Program-made: the position numbers and the translations under genes
Assembly: GCF_029961155.1 (NCBI RefSeq)
Contig: NZ_JASBRH010000001.1
Coordinates: forward strand, 62,001-126,000
Direction: 5' to 3'
Origin: Pontibacterium granulatum
GTDB lineage: Bacteria > Pseudomonadota > Gammaproteobacteria > Pseudomonadales > Balneatricaceae
Length of the DNA stretch: 64,000 bases
Shown: positions 8,139 through 20,425 of the stretch, in pieces
Position numbering within the stretch: position 1 is the first letter of the stretch
Layout of the letters: the number at the start of each line of letters is the position of its first letter
Notes under the pieces: model-generated
What the model was told of the DNA's origin: nothing
Seen by the model: only the letters and a program-made list of their open reading frames with translations
Database searches by the model: none

Positions 8139-9050
8139 ATGATTCATCACCTTAATTTCAAGCACTTACGCTATTTCATGGTTGTTGCCCAAGAGGGTTC
8201 CATCGTTCGCGCCTGCGAAAAGCTAAACCTGACACCACAGACTATCTCCGGCCAACTGAAGCAGCTAGAACACACATTGGGTGTAGAGCTACTGCAAAAA
8301 GAGGGGCGCAAACTGATCCTCACCGAAGCCGGCAAGCAGGCACTGGACTACGCTGAGCAGATCTTCTCCATGGGCGAGGCCCTGCAGGAACATCTCCGCA
8401 ACCCGGGCCTGCCAGTACGCCTGTTCAGCGTGGGGATTGCGGATGTGCTACCGAAACTGGCCGCCTACCGCTTGCTGGAACCCGCCTTGGAACTGGATGA
8501 ACCGGTGCGACTGGAATGTCGCGAAGGCAGCATGGAAACCCTGCTGGCGGATCTGGCGACCCACAGGGTGGATATGGTACTCACCGATCGCCCCGTGGAT
8601 GCGGGATTTAACATCCGCGCCTATAACCACTTGCTGGGCGACTGCAGCATGTCGCTGTTTGCGGCGCCGGAGCTGGCGCAGCAATACCGTGAGAATTTCC
8701 CCAACTCACTACAGGGTGCACCGCTCCTGATGCCCACCGGGGACACCATGATCGGCTCTAGCCTGCAAAAATGGTGTGACCGGCATGATATCCGCCCCAA
8801 CGTTGTTGTTGAGTGCGTGGACCATGCATTGCTGGGGACCTTTGGCCAAGCAGGGAAAGGGGTGTTCTGTGGCCCCAGCGTACTGGAGCAACAGATTGAA
8901 CGTCAGTTCTCGGTGGAAAGCATTGGACGCATTGAAGAAATTCGCGAACGTTTCTACGCGATCTCATTGGAGCGCCGAATCCGACACCCGGCGGTGCTGG
9001 CCGTAACCAACAGCGCCCGCCGGATACTGTTTGACGATCAACAGGAATAA
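8139..9050 (+). CDS. nhaR: LysR-type transcriptional activator NhaR
   Basis: A 303-residue LysR-family regulator. The N-terminal helix-turn-helix (about 5-65) reads NFKHLRYFMVVAQEGSIVRACEKLNLTPQ and onward, typical of NhaR, and is followed by an effector-binding domain. It is divergent from nhaA with 191 bp between the two starts, the usual arrangement for NhaR, which activates nhaA in response to sodium. The ATG at 8139 has no good Shine-Dalgarno, but no better start exists. It converges on gph with 10 bp between stops. Confidence 0.9.
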   Translation: MIHHLNFKHLRYFMVVAQEGSIVRACEKLNLTPQTISGQLKQLEHTLGVELLQKEGRKLILTEAGKQALDYAEQIFSMGEALQEHLRNPGLPVRLFSVGIADVLPKLAAYRLLEPALELDEPVRLECREGSMETLLADLATHRVDMVLTDRPVDAGFNIRAYNHLLGDCSMSLFAAPELAQQYRENFPNSLQGAPLLMPTGDTMIGSSLQKWCDRHDIRPNVVVECVDHALLGTFGQAGKGVFCGPSVLEQQIERQFSVESIGRIEEIRERFYAISLERRIRHPAVLAVTNSARRILFDDQQE

Positions 9051-9060
9051 ACCGAAACGA

Positions 9061-9741
9061 TCAGAGGAGTTGATCCAGCTGCAGCACTTCCAGATCAGGA
9101 TTGTAACTGGATACCGGCTCACCGTGGTTGTAGCCATACGGCACAGCCACCACCGGGCAACCCGCCGCACGGGCAGCACCAATATCGCTTTTGGAGTCTC
9201 CTACCATCAGGGTTTCCTGCGGTGTGCACGCCATCAGTTTCATCGCATGCAACAGCGGCTCCGGTGCCGGTTTCTTCTGTGGCAGGCTATCACCGCCCAG
9301 CACCACAGAGAAGAACGGCGCTATCCCAAACTCTTCCAGCAAGGGGTGGGTAAACTGGATCGGCTTGTTGGTCACAACACCCAGCTTGATGCCACGTACC
9401 TGCAGACCTTCAAGGCACTTCATCACACCCGGATAAAGGGTACTGGTATGGGAGGCACTGTTACCGTAGGCCGTCATAAACAGACTGAACGCCCGGTCAA
9501 ACAGGATCGGATCGATTGTCTCGGTGTCAGGATACTGCTCACCGGTCAGGGCTCGCTGCACCAGAACCTGAGCGCCGTTCCCCACCCAGTGACGGACCCT
9601 CTCGATACCTGCGACCGATCGCCCCAGCTCGATCAACATCACATCTACAGCCGCCGCCAGATCCGGCACGCTGTCGATCAGCGTACCGTCCAGGTCAAAC
9701 AGGACCAGTTTCGGGTCCTGACCGTTAAACAGCTCGCGCAT
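9061..9741 (-). CDS. gph: Phosphoglycolate phosphatase
   Basis: A HAD-superfamily phosphatase of 226 residues that removes 2-phosphoglycolate, for example from DNA repair. Motif I is LFDLDGTLIDSVPDL with the nucleophile/acid pair DxD, motif II is VVTNK, and motif III/IV is TLMVGDSKSDIGAARAAG. The gene overlaps the end of rpe by one base (ATG within the stop region). In Pseudomonas the order rpe-gph-trpE is continuous; here nhaR/nhaA lie between gph and trpE. Confidence 0.93.
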   Translation of the reverse strand: MRELFNGQDPKLVLFDLDGTLIDSVPDLAAAVDVMLIELGRSVAGIERVRHWVGNGAQVLVQRALTGEQYPDTETIDPILFDRAFSLFMTAYGNSASHTSTLYPGVMKCLEGLQVRGIKLGVVTNKPIQFTHPLLEEFGIAPFFSVVLGGDSLPQKKPAPEPLLHAMKLMACTPQETLMVGDSKSDIGAARAAGCPVVAVPYGYNHGEPVSSYNPDLEVLQLDQLL

Positions 9742-10415
9742 CAGCTGCCTACTTTAGCCAACTCGGCACGCATGTTATCGATGGTTGCCTTGTAATCATC
9801 GGTATTGAAGATCGCAGAACCTGCCACAAAGGTATCTGCGCCCGCCTCGGCGATCTCGCGGATATTGCCGATACCTACACCACCGTCGATCTCCAGACGG
9901 ATATCACGACCGCTGCGCTCAATCATTTCGCGCGCCTGACGCAGTTTATCCAGCGTACCCGGGATAAACTTCTGACCACCAAACCCCGGGTTTACAGACA
10001 TCAGCAGCACCATATCCACCTTGTCCATCACGTATTCCAGGTAGCTCAGCGGCGTAGCCGGGTTAAATACCAGACCAGACTGGCAACCGCCCTCACGGAT
10101 CATCGCCAGGGAGCGATCGATATGCTCAGAGGCCTCCGGGTGGAAGGTGATGATGGAAGCACCCGCGTCCACAAAATCGCCGATAATACGGTCAACCGGC
10201 TTCACCATCAGATGTACATCAATCGGTGCTTCGATACCGTAGTTACGCAGCGCCTTACACACCATCGGCCCGATTGTGAGATTCGGCACATAGTGGTTGT
10301 CCATCACATCAAAGTGCACGTAGTCCGCGCCGGCGGCCAGCACGCTTTCAACCTCTTCACCCAGACGAGCGAAGTCAGCAGACAGAATAGATGGGGCGAT
10401 TTTGAAATCAGACAT
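9741..10415 (-). CDS. rpe: Ribulose-phosphate 3-epimerase
   Basis: Rpe interconverts ribulose-5-phosphate and xylulose-5-phosphate in the pentose phosphate pathway. The 224-residue TIM barrel contains the family motifs [53 protein letters not shown] and LEIDGGVG, which carry the metal-binding His and Asp residues. Length and motifs are standard. It is the first gene of the rpe-gph pair. Confidence 0.97.
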   Translation of the reverse strand: MSDFKIAPSILSADFARLGEEVESVLAAGADYVHFDVMDNHYVPNLTIGPMVCKALRNYGIEAPIDVHLMVKPVDRIIGDFVDAGASIITFHPEASEHIDRSLAMIREGGCQSGLVFNPATPLSYLEYVMDKVDMVLLMSVNPGFGGQKFIPGTLDKLRQAREMIERSGRDIRLEIDGGVGIGNIREIAEAGADTFVAGSAIFNTDDYKATIDNMRAELAKVGS

Positions 10416-10524
10416 ATGGGTCTCTTAAATAATGCTGAGTAAAAATTAGCCGCTATTGTACCTGAGCGAAGCGATGGATAAAGCTTTCTTGCCTCGTTGA
10501 TGTAGCTTGTTGATAATCAAGCCC

Positions 10525-11682
10525 ATGAGCCGATCAATTTTCCCGACCTGTCTGCTGTTGAGCCTGATTCTTTCCACCCCGTTAAAGGCGGAGGATGAGG
10601 CGTCGCCGACAGTAGCGGATAACACCACAGAAGCGGCTCCAGCCGCATCAGGCGAGCCTCTGGTTATTCCGCCACGCACCGAACCTTCGCCGGATCTGAG
10701 CCGACTCCAGGAGCTCGTCAAAGGCAATAGTCCGGAAACAGAGATCCTCTGGCTGGAAAGCAGCGAAGATCGCACCATCGGTCTGTATCACCCGCAATCG
10801 ATTCCGGAAGCATTGGGAGGCATCATCATCTTTCCCAGCGAAGGAACTCATGCGGACTGGCCAGACTATGCACACCCCCTTCGGCTTCACCTGAGCGACC
10901 ATGGCTGGCAGACCCTTTCAGTACAACTGCCACCCCCCCCGTCTCTGCGGCCACCTGAACGTACGCTGCCGGTGCTGCAGTTGTTGTCAGGGAATGGCTC
11001 CGGCAGCACTGAAGACAAAGCAACCGAAGCGACAACTTCGGAAACAGCCGCAGCAACACAGGCGCCCGCGACAGTAACGGAGCCGATACCCGAGCCACAG
11101 CCCCAGTCACCAGCTGATGAAACTGATCGGAGACCCGAGCGCCCCTATGCAGAGCGCATCCAGCTTCTCGCGGATAGCGCACTACAAGCACTGACACAAC
11201 GGGGAGCGAACAGGATCATTGTGATCGGCGTAGGCAGCGGTGCGGTGTGGGCCAGCCAATTTGTAAAGGATCAACAGGACAATATCGATTCGCTCGGACT
11301 GATCATTATCGAGCCGACTGATCCGACCACCGAGGTCTCACCGGTGCTGGCAAACCTGATTCCCGAACTAAACGTGCCTATTGTGGATATCTACCAAGGA
11401 CGCCCTTCAGCCACCAGCGCGTTTGAAGCAGAACCCAAGCAGCGCCTACGCTGGGCTCGCCGCAATAAACTTGGCCATTATATGCAACGGCGTCTCAGCC
11501 CTCGGTACGCAGATTGGGAAAAGCAGGAGCGTTGGTTAAGCCAGCAGGTGGACGGTCTGATTCGCCGCCATATTCTGGAACCACTGCAGGAAACCGAAGT
11601 GGAGGAGGAAATGGTGCAGGACGACGCGAAAACAGAACAGGGCCCGGGCCGCATCACACCGAACCGACCTAATCCGATCTAA
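10525..11682 (+). CDS. DUF3530 family exported protein
   Basis: A 385-residue protein starting MSRSIFPTCLLLSLILSTPLKA, a clear Sec signal peptide with likely cleavage after the KA. Body segments such as GGIIIFPSEGTHADWPDYAHPLR and WQTLSVQLPPP match DUF3530, which has an alpha/beta-hydrolase-like fold. The nucleophile-elbow region reads IGVGSGAVWASQF, which is not a strict GxSxG. A low-complexity T/E/A/P-rich stretch (about 165-200) interrupts the domain. The ATG at 10525 was chosen over upstream TTG codons because it begins the signal peptide. Function is unknown. Confidence 0.8.
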   Translation: MSRSIFPTCLLLSLILSTPLKAEDEASPTVADNTTEAAPAASGEPLVIPPRTEPSPDLSRLQELVKGNSPETEILWLESSEDRTIGLYHPQSIPEALGGIIIFPSEGTHADWPDYAHPLRLHLSDHGWQTLSVQLPPPPSLRPPERTLPVLQLLSGNGSGSTEDKATEATTSETAAATQAPATVTEPIPEPQPQSPADETDRRPERPYAERIQLLADSALQALTQRGANRIIVIGVGSGAVWASQFVKDQQDNIDSLGLIIIEPTDPTTEVSPVLANLIPELNVPIVDIYQGRPSATSAFEAEPKQRLRWARRNKLGHYMQRRLSPRYADWEKQERWLSQQVDGLIRRHILEPLQETEVEEEMVQDDAKTEQGPGRITPNRPNPI

Positions 11683-11698
11683 GCAGAAAAGGTCGGTT
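11662..11698. repeat. Inverted repeat between converging DUF3530 gene and djlA
   Basis: A 9-bp inverted repeat (11662-11670 with 11690-11698) spans the end of the DUF3530 gene and the short gap before the djlA stop. It could act as a bidirectional terminator, but neither side has a convincing T-run. Confidence 0.3.
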
Positions 11699-11711
11699 TA
11701 CAAGCTTTCAA

Positions 11712-14297
<2,586 letters not shown>

Positions 14298-14422
14298 TCA
14301 GCCTGATCCTCTAGAACATATTTGCTCGAATGTTTATTATTCACGGCCTGACGTATCTTACGCGACAGGGGGTCGGCGAGAAACCGGGCGGCCCGGTATT
14401 CAGCCACAAGGAACACGTTGAT

Positions 14423-16825
14423 ATGCCCTCAATCAAACCCTTATCTTACTTTGTTGCGCTTGCCGTAGCTTCTATTGCGTACCCGCAGCAGAGTTTCGCC
14501 AATAACTCCGGCGAGATCTGGGACTGTAAAGCAAGCACCAGCGGCAGCTGGGATTGCGACCGCAAACCTGCGCCATCCACCGGCCTGGCAACGTCCTCCA
14601 ACGCAAGCGCCGAGTCAGCCAAAGGGCCTGTGGCGACCAGCGCCAAAGAACTGCCCAGCTATAAGACACTGGATTGGGTAAAGGTTCATCGCCCAGATCA
14701 GGTTTGCCAGGGTGTGTACCTGGAGCCGACTTTCCAACCTCAGGGTGACGAAGACGACCCTAATGCGCCGGTCTATCTGGATGCCGGCAAATCCCAGTCT
14801 GAACTGGGTGGCTTTACCAAACTGCGTGATGGTGTAAATCTGCGCCAGGGTTCACGCCGACTGTCTGCTGAAACGGCAGACGTGGATCAGGAGAAGCGGG
14901 AAGCGTATTTCAAAGACGATGTGGTCTATCGCGAGCCCGGTATGCTGGTGATTGCCTCCGAAGCCGAGGTCGACCTTGATACCCAGCAGGGCAAGTTCAA
15001 AAACGCACGATTTGTATCTCACCAAGACCACATGCGCGGCCAAGCAGCCGAGATTCAACGCAATTCAGACACCTTAATCACGTTGGTTGACGGCGACTAT
15101 ACCTTCTGTCCTCCGGGCAATGAAGATTGGAAGCTCAGTGCGAGCAAAGTCGAACTTGATCAGGAATCAGGCTTCGGTACCGCAACACACGCCAGGTTGA
15201 AAGTAGGCTCGGTGCCTATTTTCTACGCACCGACACTGACTTTTCCAATTGATGATCGGCGTAAGAGTGGATTCCTGTACCCGCACATAGGGTACAGCGA
15301 ATCGGATGGCATAGATCTGGCCGCTCCCTATTACTTTAACCTGGCGCCAAACTACGATGACACGCTGACACCACGCTGGATTACCGAACGCGGAGTGATG
15401 CTGGAAAATGAATTCCGCCACCTGAATGAACGCAGTGAAACGGTGATAGGTACGTCATATCTACCAGATGACAAGTTGGCAAACGATGATCGTTGGCTAT
15501 TCAACGTCAAACAAAAAGGCAATTTTGCACCAGGCTGGCGTTCCTATGTCGATTACACCGCAGTCAGCGATAAAAACTATTTTGAGGATCTGACGACCAA
15601 CCTGAAAGTGCAACGAGAGTCTAATCTAGACCGCCGCGGCGAAGTCAGATATCACGCTGCCGACTGGAACGCGCTGATTCGCCTTCACAGCTACCAGACA
15701 TTGGTCTCAGGTACCGCCCCCTATCGTCGTTTGCCCCAGGTACAACTCAGGGGGGATTACGACTGGAATGAAACTGAACTGCAGTATTTAACTGAGTATG
15801 TCTACTTCGACCGGGATACTACAGGTTTAACGGGCAATGACCTGACAACCGGCAGCCGTATACACTTCGCCCCATCCATCAGCCAACGATTCAGCCGCAG
15901 TTATGGTTACGTAACACCAAGCCTTCGCCTGTGGAATACACAATATGAACTGCAGGATCAGGTATCAGGATTAGATAATTCACCAACGTACAGCATCCCA
16001 GTAACCAGTATCGACAGTGGTCTATTCTTCGATCGGAATCTGGACTCCGGTGGGATTCAAACCCTGGAACCACGCTTGTTTGCATTATACGTACCCGACA
16101 AAGATCAGAGCGACGCCCCCGATTTCGATACATCCCTGCTGGATTTTGATTACCAGTCCCTGTTTCGATACAACCGATTCAGTGGTCGAGACCGTCTCGG
16201 TGATGCGCAGCAATTATCGCTGGGGGTCACCACCCGCTTCCTGGACGACACCGGCTACGAATCGTTCAACTTCAGTGTGGGCCAAGCGTTCTATTTTGAT
16301 GACCGTGATGTCATTCTGAATGGCGGAAGCGTTGATACCGCCAGTCAATCCAATATTGCCACCCAGGCGACATGGAACTACAGCCGTCAAATGCGCATCA
16401 CGTTAGACAATGTGTTAGCCTACGATGACCTGAATGCTGAAGAGACCAACATCCGACTGAGATACATGGCCAATAGCAATCAGCGCCTGTATTTCAGTTA
16501 CCGCTTTGAAGAGGACGTGCGCGATCAGACCGATTTCCATTTTATCTGGCCAATGTCCCAACGCTTTACGGCGATTGGCCGCTGGCAGCATGATCTGGAA
16601 GCGCAACAGGATCTGGAGACGACTCTGGGGCTTGAATACGAAAGCTGTTGTTGGAAGGTTCAGCTCTACGGGCGACGTTACCTGACAACCACTAACAACG
16701 AATTCGATGACGGGATCTATCTGCGCTTTATCCTGAAAGGACTGGGGTCGATCAATAGCAGCAGCGTAGGCTTCCTGGAAGATATTACTGGTTTTGAAGA
16801 ACGAGATGAGCAAGATGATTTTTAA
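14423..16825 (+). CDS. lptD: LPS-assembly protein LptD
   Basis: LptD is the outer-membrane beta-barrel that, with LptE, inserts lipopolysaccharide in the outer leaflet. From ATG 14423 the product is 800 residues with a signal peptide ending QQSFA; AAGGA lies upstream, and 31 codons of open frame before it look untranslated. The periplasmic jellyroll (OstA domain) spans about 130-270 (LRQGSRRLSAETADVDQEKR). Conserved cysteines are seen near the mature N-terminus (WDC) and in the ESCCWKV pair, which form essential disulfides in E. coli. The barrel fills the rest. It overlaps surA. Confidence 0.96.
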   Translation: MPSIKPLSYFVALAVASIAYPQQSFANNSGEIWDCKASTSGSWDCDRKPAPSTGLATSSNASAESAKGPVATSAKELPSYKTLDWVKVHRPDQVCQGVYLEPTFQPQGDEDDPNAPVYLDAGKSQSELGGFTKLRDGVNLRQGSRRLSAETADVDQEKREAYFKDDVVYREPGMLVIASEAEVDLDTQQGKFKNARFVSHQDHMRGQAAEIQRNSDTLITLVDGDYTFCPPGNEDWKLSASKVELDQESGFGTATHARLKVGSVPIFYAPTLTFPIDDRRKSGFLYPHIGYSESDGIDLAAPYYFNLAPNYDDTLTPRWITERGVMLENEFRHLNERSETVIGTSYLPDDKLANDDRWLFNVKQKGNFAPGWRSYVDYTAVSDKNYFEDLTTNLKVQRESNLDRRGEVRYHAADWNALIRLHSYQTLVSGTAPYRRLPQVQLRGDYDWNETELQYLTEYVYFDRDTTGLTGNDLTTGSRIHFAPSISQRFSRSYGYVTPSLRLWNTQYELQDQVSGLDNSPTYSIPVTSIDSGLFFDRNLDSGGIQTLEPRLFALYVPDKDQSDAPDFDTSLLDFDYQSLFRYNRFSGRDRLGDAQQLSLGVTTRFLDDTGYESFNFSVGQAFYFDDRDVILNGGSVDTASQSNIATQATWNYSRQMRITLDNVLAYDDLNAEETNIRLRYMANSNQRLYFSYRFEEDVRDQTDFHFIWPMSQRFTAIGRWQHDLEAQQDLETTLGLEYESCCWKVQLYGRRYLTTTNNEFDDGIYLRFILKGLGSINSSSVGFLEDITGFEERDEQDDF

Positions 16826-18104
16826 GCTCGGCAAACGGGCCGCAGCCACCCTGGCAGGCACCCTACTCTCCCTGTCTGTTTCGGCACAGGAGATTCCCCT
16901 CGACCGCGTCGTTGCCATTGTTAACGATGGCATCGTCTTGCAAAGCGAGCTGAACACCCGGATCAACTTAGTGCGTGATCAGCTTCAACAGCGCAGCACC
17001 CAGATGCCACAGTACGACATTCTGCGCAAACAGGTTTTGGAACGCCTAATCCTTGACAGCCTACAATTGCAATTGGCCGAACAGCGCGGCATCCGTGTTT
17101 CCGACCGTCAGTTGGCGATGGCATTGGAAAACATTGCGCGCCAGAACAACCTGACGCTGGACCAGTTTCGTGAGGCGGTAATTGCAGAAGGCCAGAACTT
17201 TGACACTTTCCGCGAGCAGATCCGTCGTGAACTGATGATTACTCAAGTTCAGCGCAGTGTTGTGAACAGCCGAATTCGCGTAACGGAACAGGACCTGCGC
17301 AACTACCTGGAATCAGAGGAAGGCAAAGCCAGTTCAAACGCAGAGTACAACCTGAGCAATATCCTGCTGGCGGTTCCAACGCAAGCCACCCCTGCCATGA
17401 TCCAGGATGCTCAGCAAAAAGCAGCGCAACTTTATGAAGACCTGAAAGCCGGTGAAGACTTCGCTCAGGCAGCGATCAGCTATTCCAACGCACCCAACGC
17501 CCTGAAAGGCGGCGAACTCGGCTGGCGTAAGATCAACGAATTGCCGGTTCAACTCAGCAACGCGCTGAAAAACCAGCCAGTTGGCACACTTACACCACCA
17601 ATCCGCACACCTGGTGGTTTCCATATCCTTAAAGTGAATGGTAAACGGGGTGGCGACACCGTTCTGATTGAACAAACCAAGGTTCGCCACATTCTACTGA
17701 AGCCAACCGAGATCCGTAACGCCGAACAGAGTCGCCTGAAGATCTACGAATTGGCGGAACGACTGCGTCAGGGCGAAGACTTTGCACAATTGGCGCGCGA
17801 ATACAGTGACGACCCGGGCAGTGGCTCTGAAGGTGGCAGTCTCGGCTGGACCCAGGATGGCCAAATGGTGCCTGAATTCGAACAAACCATGAACGCCACC
17901 CCGGTGGGTGAACTTTCGGAGCCTTTCCGGACCCAATTCGGTTGGCACATCCTTCAGGTAGAAGGTCGCCGCACTCAGGATGTTGGAGAAAAGGTCATCG
18001 AAAACCAGGCCCGTAACTCCATTCGCAAACGCCGTTTCAACGAAGAACTTGAAAACTGGCTACGCGAGATACACTCCCAAGCCTACATTGAAATCAAAGA
18101 GTAA
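16806..18104 (+). CDS. surA: Periplasmic chaperone and peptidyl-prolyl isomerase SurA
   Basis: SurA escorts outer-membrane proteins, including LptD, across the periplasm. The product has about 432 residues: signal peptide ending SVSAQ, an N-terminal chaperone domain (EIPLDRVVAIVNDGIVLQSEL), then two parvulin domains (about 180-280 and 290-390; second with VRHILLKPTE and SGSEGGSLGW). Start candidates are ATG 16806 (MSKMIF) and 16815 (MIFKLG); both lie inside the 3' end of lptD, so translation is coupled. The lptD-surA-pdxA-rsmA order is conserved in gammaproteobacteria. Confidence 0.95.
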   Translation: MSKMIFKLGKRAAATLAGTLLSLSVSAQEIPLDRVVAIVNDGIVLQSELNTRINLVRDQLQQRSTQMPQYDILRKQVLERLILDSLQLQLAEQRGIRVSDRQLAMALENIARQNNLTLDQFREAVIAEGQNFDTFREQIRRELMITQVQRSVVNSRIRVTEQDLRNYLESEEGKASSNAEYNLSNILLAVPTQATPAMIQDAQQKAAQLYEDLKAGEDFAQAAISYSNAPNALKGGELGWRKINELPVQLSNALKNQPVGTLTPPIRTPGGFHILKVNGKRGGDTVLIEQTKVRHILLKPTEIRNAEQSRLKIYELAERLRQGEDFAQLAREYSDDPGSGSEGGSLGWTQDGQMVPEFEQTMNATPVGELSEPFRTQFGWHILQVEGRRTQDVGEKVIENQARNSIRKRRFNEELENWLREIHSQAYIEIKE

Positions 18105-18116
18105 GGGTTCAGACAC

Positions 18117-19112
18117 TTGAACACCCTCCGACTGGCCGTGACCGCAGGTGAACCTGCGGGTATCGGCCCCGACCTCTGCATTCAGATTGCTCAGCATGGT
18201 CATCCCCATGAACTGGTTGTGATCGCTGATCCGAATCTTCTGGAACAGCGGGCAAAGCAACTGCAGCTCCCTCTGACAATACGCGCATTCGACGCTGAAC
18301 AACCGGCAACACCAACACCAGCCGGTACACTTACGGTCTATCCGGTCGCGCTGAACACCGTTGCTGTTGCAGGTGAACTGAACAGCGCAAACAGCCGATA
18401 CGTGTTGGAGACATTGCGTGTTGCGGCCTTGGGTTGCCTGGATGGTACTTTCCACGGACTGGTAACGGCGCCTGTGCACAAGGGCATCATCAACGATGCC
18501 GGCATCCCATTTAGTGGCCACACTGAATTCCTTGAAGAGCTGACTCACACTTCAAAAGTGGTGATGATGCTGGCCACTGAAGGTTTGCGTGTGGCGCTTG
18601 TCACCACCCACCTGCCGCTGCGTGAAATCTCGGATGCCATCACACCTGAACTGCTGGCGGAAGTGATCGAAGTCCTGCATCACGATCTCAAGAACTCATT
18701 TGGTTTGGGGGATCCGCACATTCTCGTGGCTGGCCTGAATCCACATGCAGGAGAAGGTGGTCACCTGGGGATGGAAGAGATCAATGTCATTGAACCGACG
18801 CTGGAGAAACTGCGTGCGCGTGGTATGAACCTGACCGGCCCCCTGCCTGCCGATACGCTGTTTACCGAAAAGTACCTGGCAACTGCCGATGCGGCCCTGG
18901 CGATGTACCACGACCAAGGGCTTCCAGTCCTCAAATATAAGGGCTTCGGGCGTGCCGTTAATGTTACACTGGGTATGCCGATTATCCGCACCTCCGTGGA
19001 CCACGGTACTGCACTCGACCTGGCTGGCACTGGGCAGGCCGACAGCGGCAGCCTTCTGACTGCTATCGACTACGCTGCCGAGATGGCCGCACATCGTCAA
19101 TCTACCAACTGA
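18117..19112 (+). CDS. pdxA: 4-hydroxythreonine-4-phosphate dehydrogenase
   Basis: PdxA oxidises 4-phosphohydroxy-L-threonine in the DXP-dependent pathway to pyridoxal phosphate. The 331-residue protein starts at a TTG (18117) preceded by AAGGG; this gives the typical N-terminus [20 protein letters not shown], and no ATG is available early. Other motifs are [52 protein letters not shown] and [14 protein letters not shown], containing the metal-binding histidines. It lies 12 bp after surA. Confidence 0.96.
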   Translation: MNTLRLAVTAGEPAGIGPDLCIQIAQHGHPHELVVIADPNLLEQRAKQLQLPLTIRAFDAEQPATPTPAGTLTVYPVALNTVAVAGELNSANSRYVLETLRVAALGCLDGTFHGLVTAPVHKGIINDAGIPFSGHTEFLEELTHTSKVVMMLATEGLRVALVTTHLPLREISDAITPELLAEVIEVLHHDLKNSFGLGDPHILVAGLNPHAGEGGHLGMEEINVIEPTLEKLRARGMNLTGPLPADTLFTEKYLATADAALAMYHDQGLPVLKYKGFGRAVNVTLGMPIIRTSVDHGTALDLAGTGQADSGSLLTAIDYAAEMAAHRQSTN

Positions 19113-19117
19113 TTTCC

Positions 19118-19933
19118 ATGAGCAAAAAACCAGCAATGCACAAAGCCCGCAAACGCTTCGGGCAAAACTTCCTGCATGATCACGGCATCATTCGCCGCAT
19201 CATCCGTTCAATTGCTCCACACGAGTCAGACCACCTGGTAGAGATTGGACCGGGCCTGGGCGCACTGACAGAAGAACTGCTTGCCGAGGCCGGTGCACTG
19301 GATGCGATCGAACTGGACCGCGACCTGCCACCAATCTTGCGCACCAAGTTTTTCCGTTACGGTGACAAGTTCCGCATCTTCGAAACCGATGCGATGAAGT
19401 TTGACTTTGCATCGCTGCAGGCGGACGAGCGCCCCCTGCGCGTTGTGGGCAACCTGCCTTACAACATCTCCACGCAACTGATCTTCCATCTTCTGAGCCA
19501 CGCAGGCGTGATTCAGGATATGCACTTTATGCTGCAGAAGGAGGTGGTTGATCGCATGGCAGCTGGCCCTGGCGAAAACAACTACGGTCGATTGGGCATC
19601 ATGACCCAGTACTACTGCCAGGTAGAGCCTTTGTTTGTGGTACCACCAGGCGCTTTCAACCCAGCTCCTAAGGTCGATTCCGCTATCATTCGCCTGACAC
19701 CTTATGAGACACTGCCTTTCGAGGCAAAAGACGTCGAGATTTTGCAGAATGTGGTGCGTACCGCCTTTACTATGCGACGTAAGACACTACGCAACAACCT
19801 CAAAGGCCTGGTAAGCGCAGAGATCCTGGAAGCACTGGAGATCAACCCCGGCGAACGTCCCGAGCGCATCACGCTGGAACAGTTTGTCCGAATCGCCGAT
19901 TACCTCTACGAACAAAAGAATCAGAACGGTTAG
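19118..19933 (+). CDS. rsmA: 16S rRNA dimethyladenosine methyltransferase RsmA (KsgA)
   Basis: RsmA dimethylates two adjacent adenosines in helix 45 of 16S rRNA during late 30S assembly. The 271-residue protein has KRFGQNFLHDHGIIRRI, the SAM-binding VEIGPGLGALTEELL, the acidic AIELDRDL, and the catalytic NLPYNIS motif. Loss of this enzyme classically gives kasugamycin resistance. The gene starts 5 bp after pdxA. Confidence 0.97.
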   Translation: MSKKPAMHKARKRFGQNFLHDHGIIRRIIRSIAPHESDHLVEIGPGLGALTEELLAEAGALDAIELDRDLPPILRTKFFRYGDKFRIFETDAMKFDFASLQADERPLRVVGNLPYNISTQLIFHLLSHAGVIQDMHFMLQKEVVDRMAAGPGENNYGRLGIMTQYYCQVEPLFVVPPGAFNPAPKVDSAIIRLTPYETLPFEAKDVEILQNVVRTAFTMRRKTLRNNLKGLVSAEILEALEINPGERPERITLEQFVRIADYLYEQKNQNG

Positions 19934-19942
19934 TCACAGTCT

Positions 19943-20329
19943 ATGCAGATCCAGAATCCGGAAGAGAGCATCAACATTCAGGTAGAAACCAACTACCTCG
20001 CCGAGCAGTCGGATCCCGACAGCAAGCGTTATGTGTTCTCGTACCACATCACCATCACCAACAAACTGGACCAGCCCGTTCAGCTGTTAAGCCGCCGCTG
20101 GCTGATCATTGATGGCAATGAGCATTCCCAGGAGGTTGAAGGTGAAGGCGTTGTAGGCGAACAGCCGATCATTGCGCCAGAGGCCAGCTACAGTTACACC
20201 AGCGGTACCGTGCTGGCGACCAGTGTTGGCAGCATGCAGGGGCACTACGAAATGCGCAGTGATGATGGCAACGTGTTCAACGCACCGATACAGCCTTTCA
20301 CGCTAGCAACCCCTAACGCCCTGCACTGA
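19943..20329 (+). CDS. apaG: ApaG protein
   Basis: A 128-residue ApaG/DUF525 protein with a fibronectin-III-like fold. Motifs include YVFSYHITITNKLDQPVQLLSRRW, VEGEGVVGEQPII and the family signature YTSGTVLATSVGSMQGHYEM. The exact molecular role is unsettled; in enterics ApaG is linked to cobalt resistance and magnesium efflux. It lies 9 bp after rsmA and upstream of apaH, a conserved order. Confidence 0.95.
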   Translation: MQIQNPEESINIQVETNYLAEQSDPDSKRYVFSYHITITNKLDQPVQLLSRRWLIIDGNEHSQEVEGEGVVGEQPIIAPEASYSYTSGTVLATSVGSMQGHYEMRSDDGNVFNAPIQPFTLATPNALH

Positions 20330-20350
20330 TCAATTCAGCACCCTATCCGC

Positions 20351-20372
20351 AACGGGACCTGCAGGTCCCGTT
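20351..20372. repeat. 22-bp perfect palindrome between apaG and apaH
   Basis: Positions 20351-20361 and 20362-20372 are exact reverse complements with no spacer. The hairpin sits 22 bp after the apaG stop and about 54 bp before apaH. It lacks a T-run, so it may be an operator, a processing or stabilising hairpin, or a rho-assisted terminator. A TAAAAT box (20383-20388) follows. Confidence 0.45.
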
Positions 20373-20425
20373 CACCATCTGCTAAAATTCCGCCTCCAGC
20401 CAACCCGTCAGGAGACCCGTTTGTA

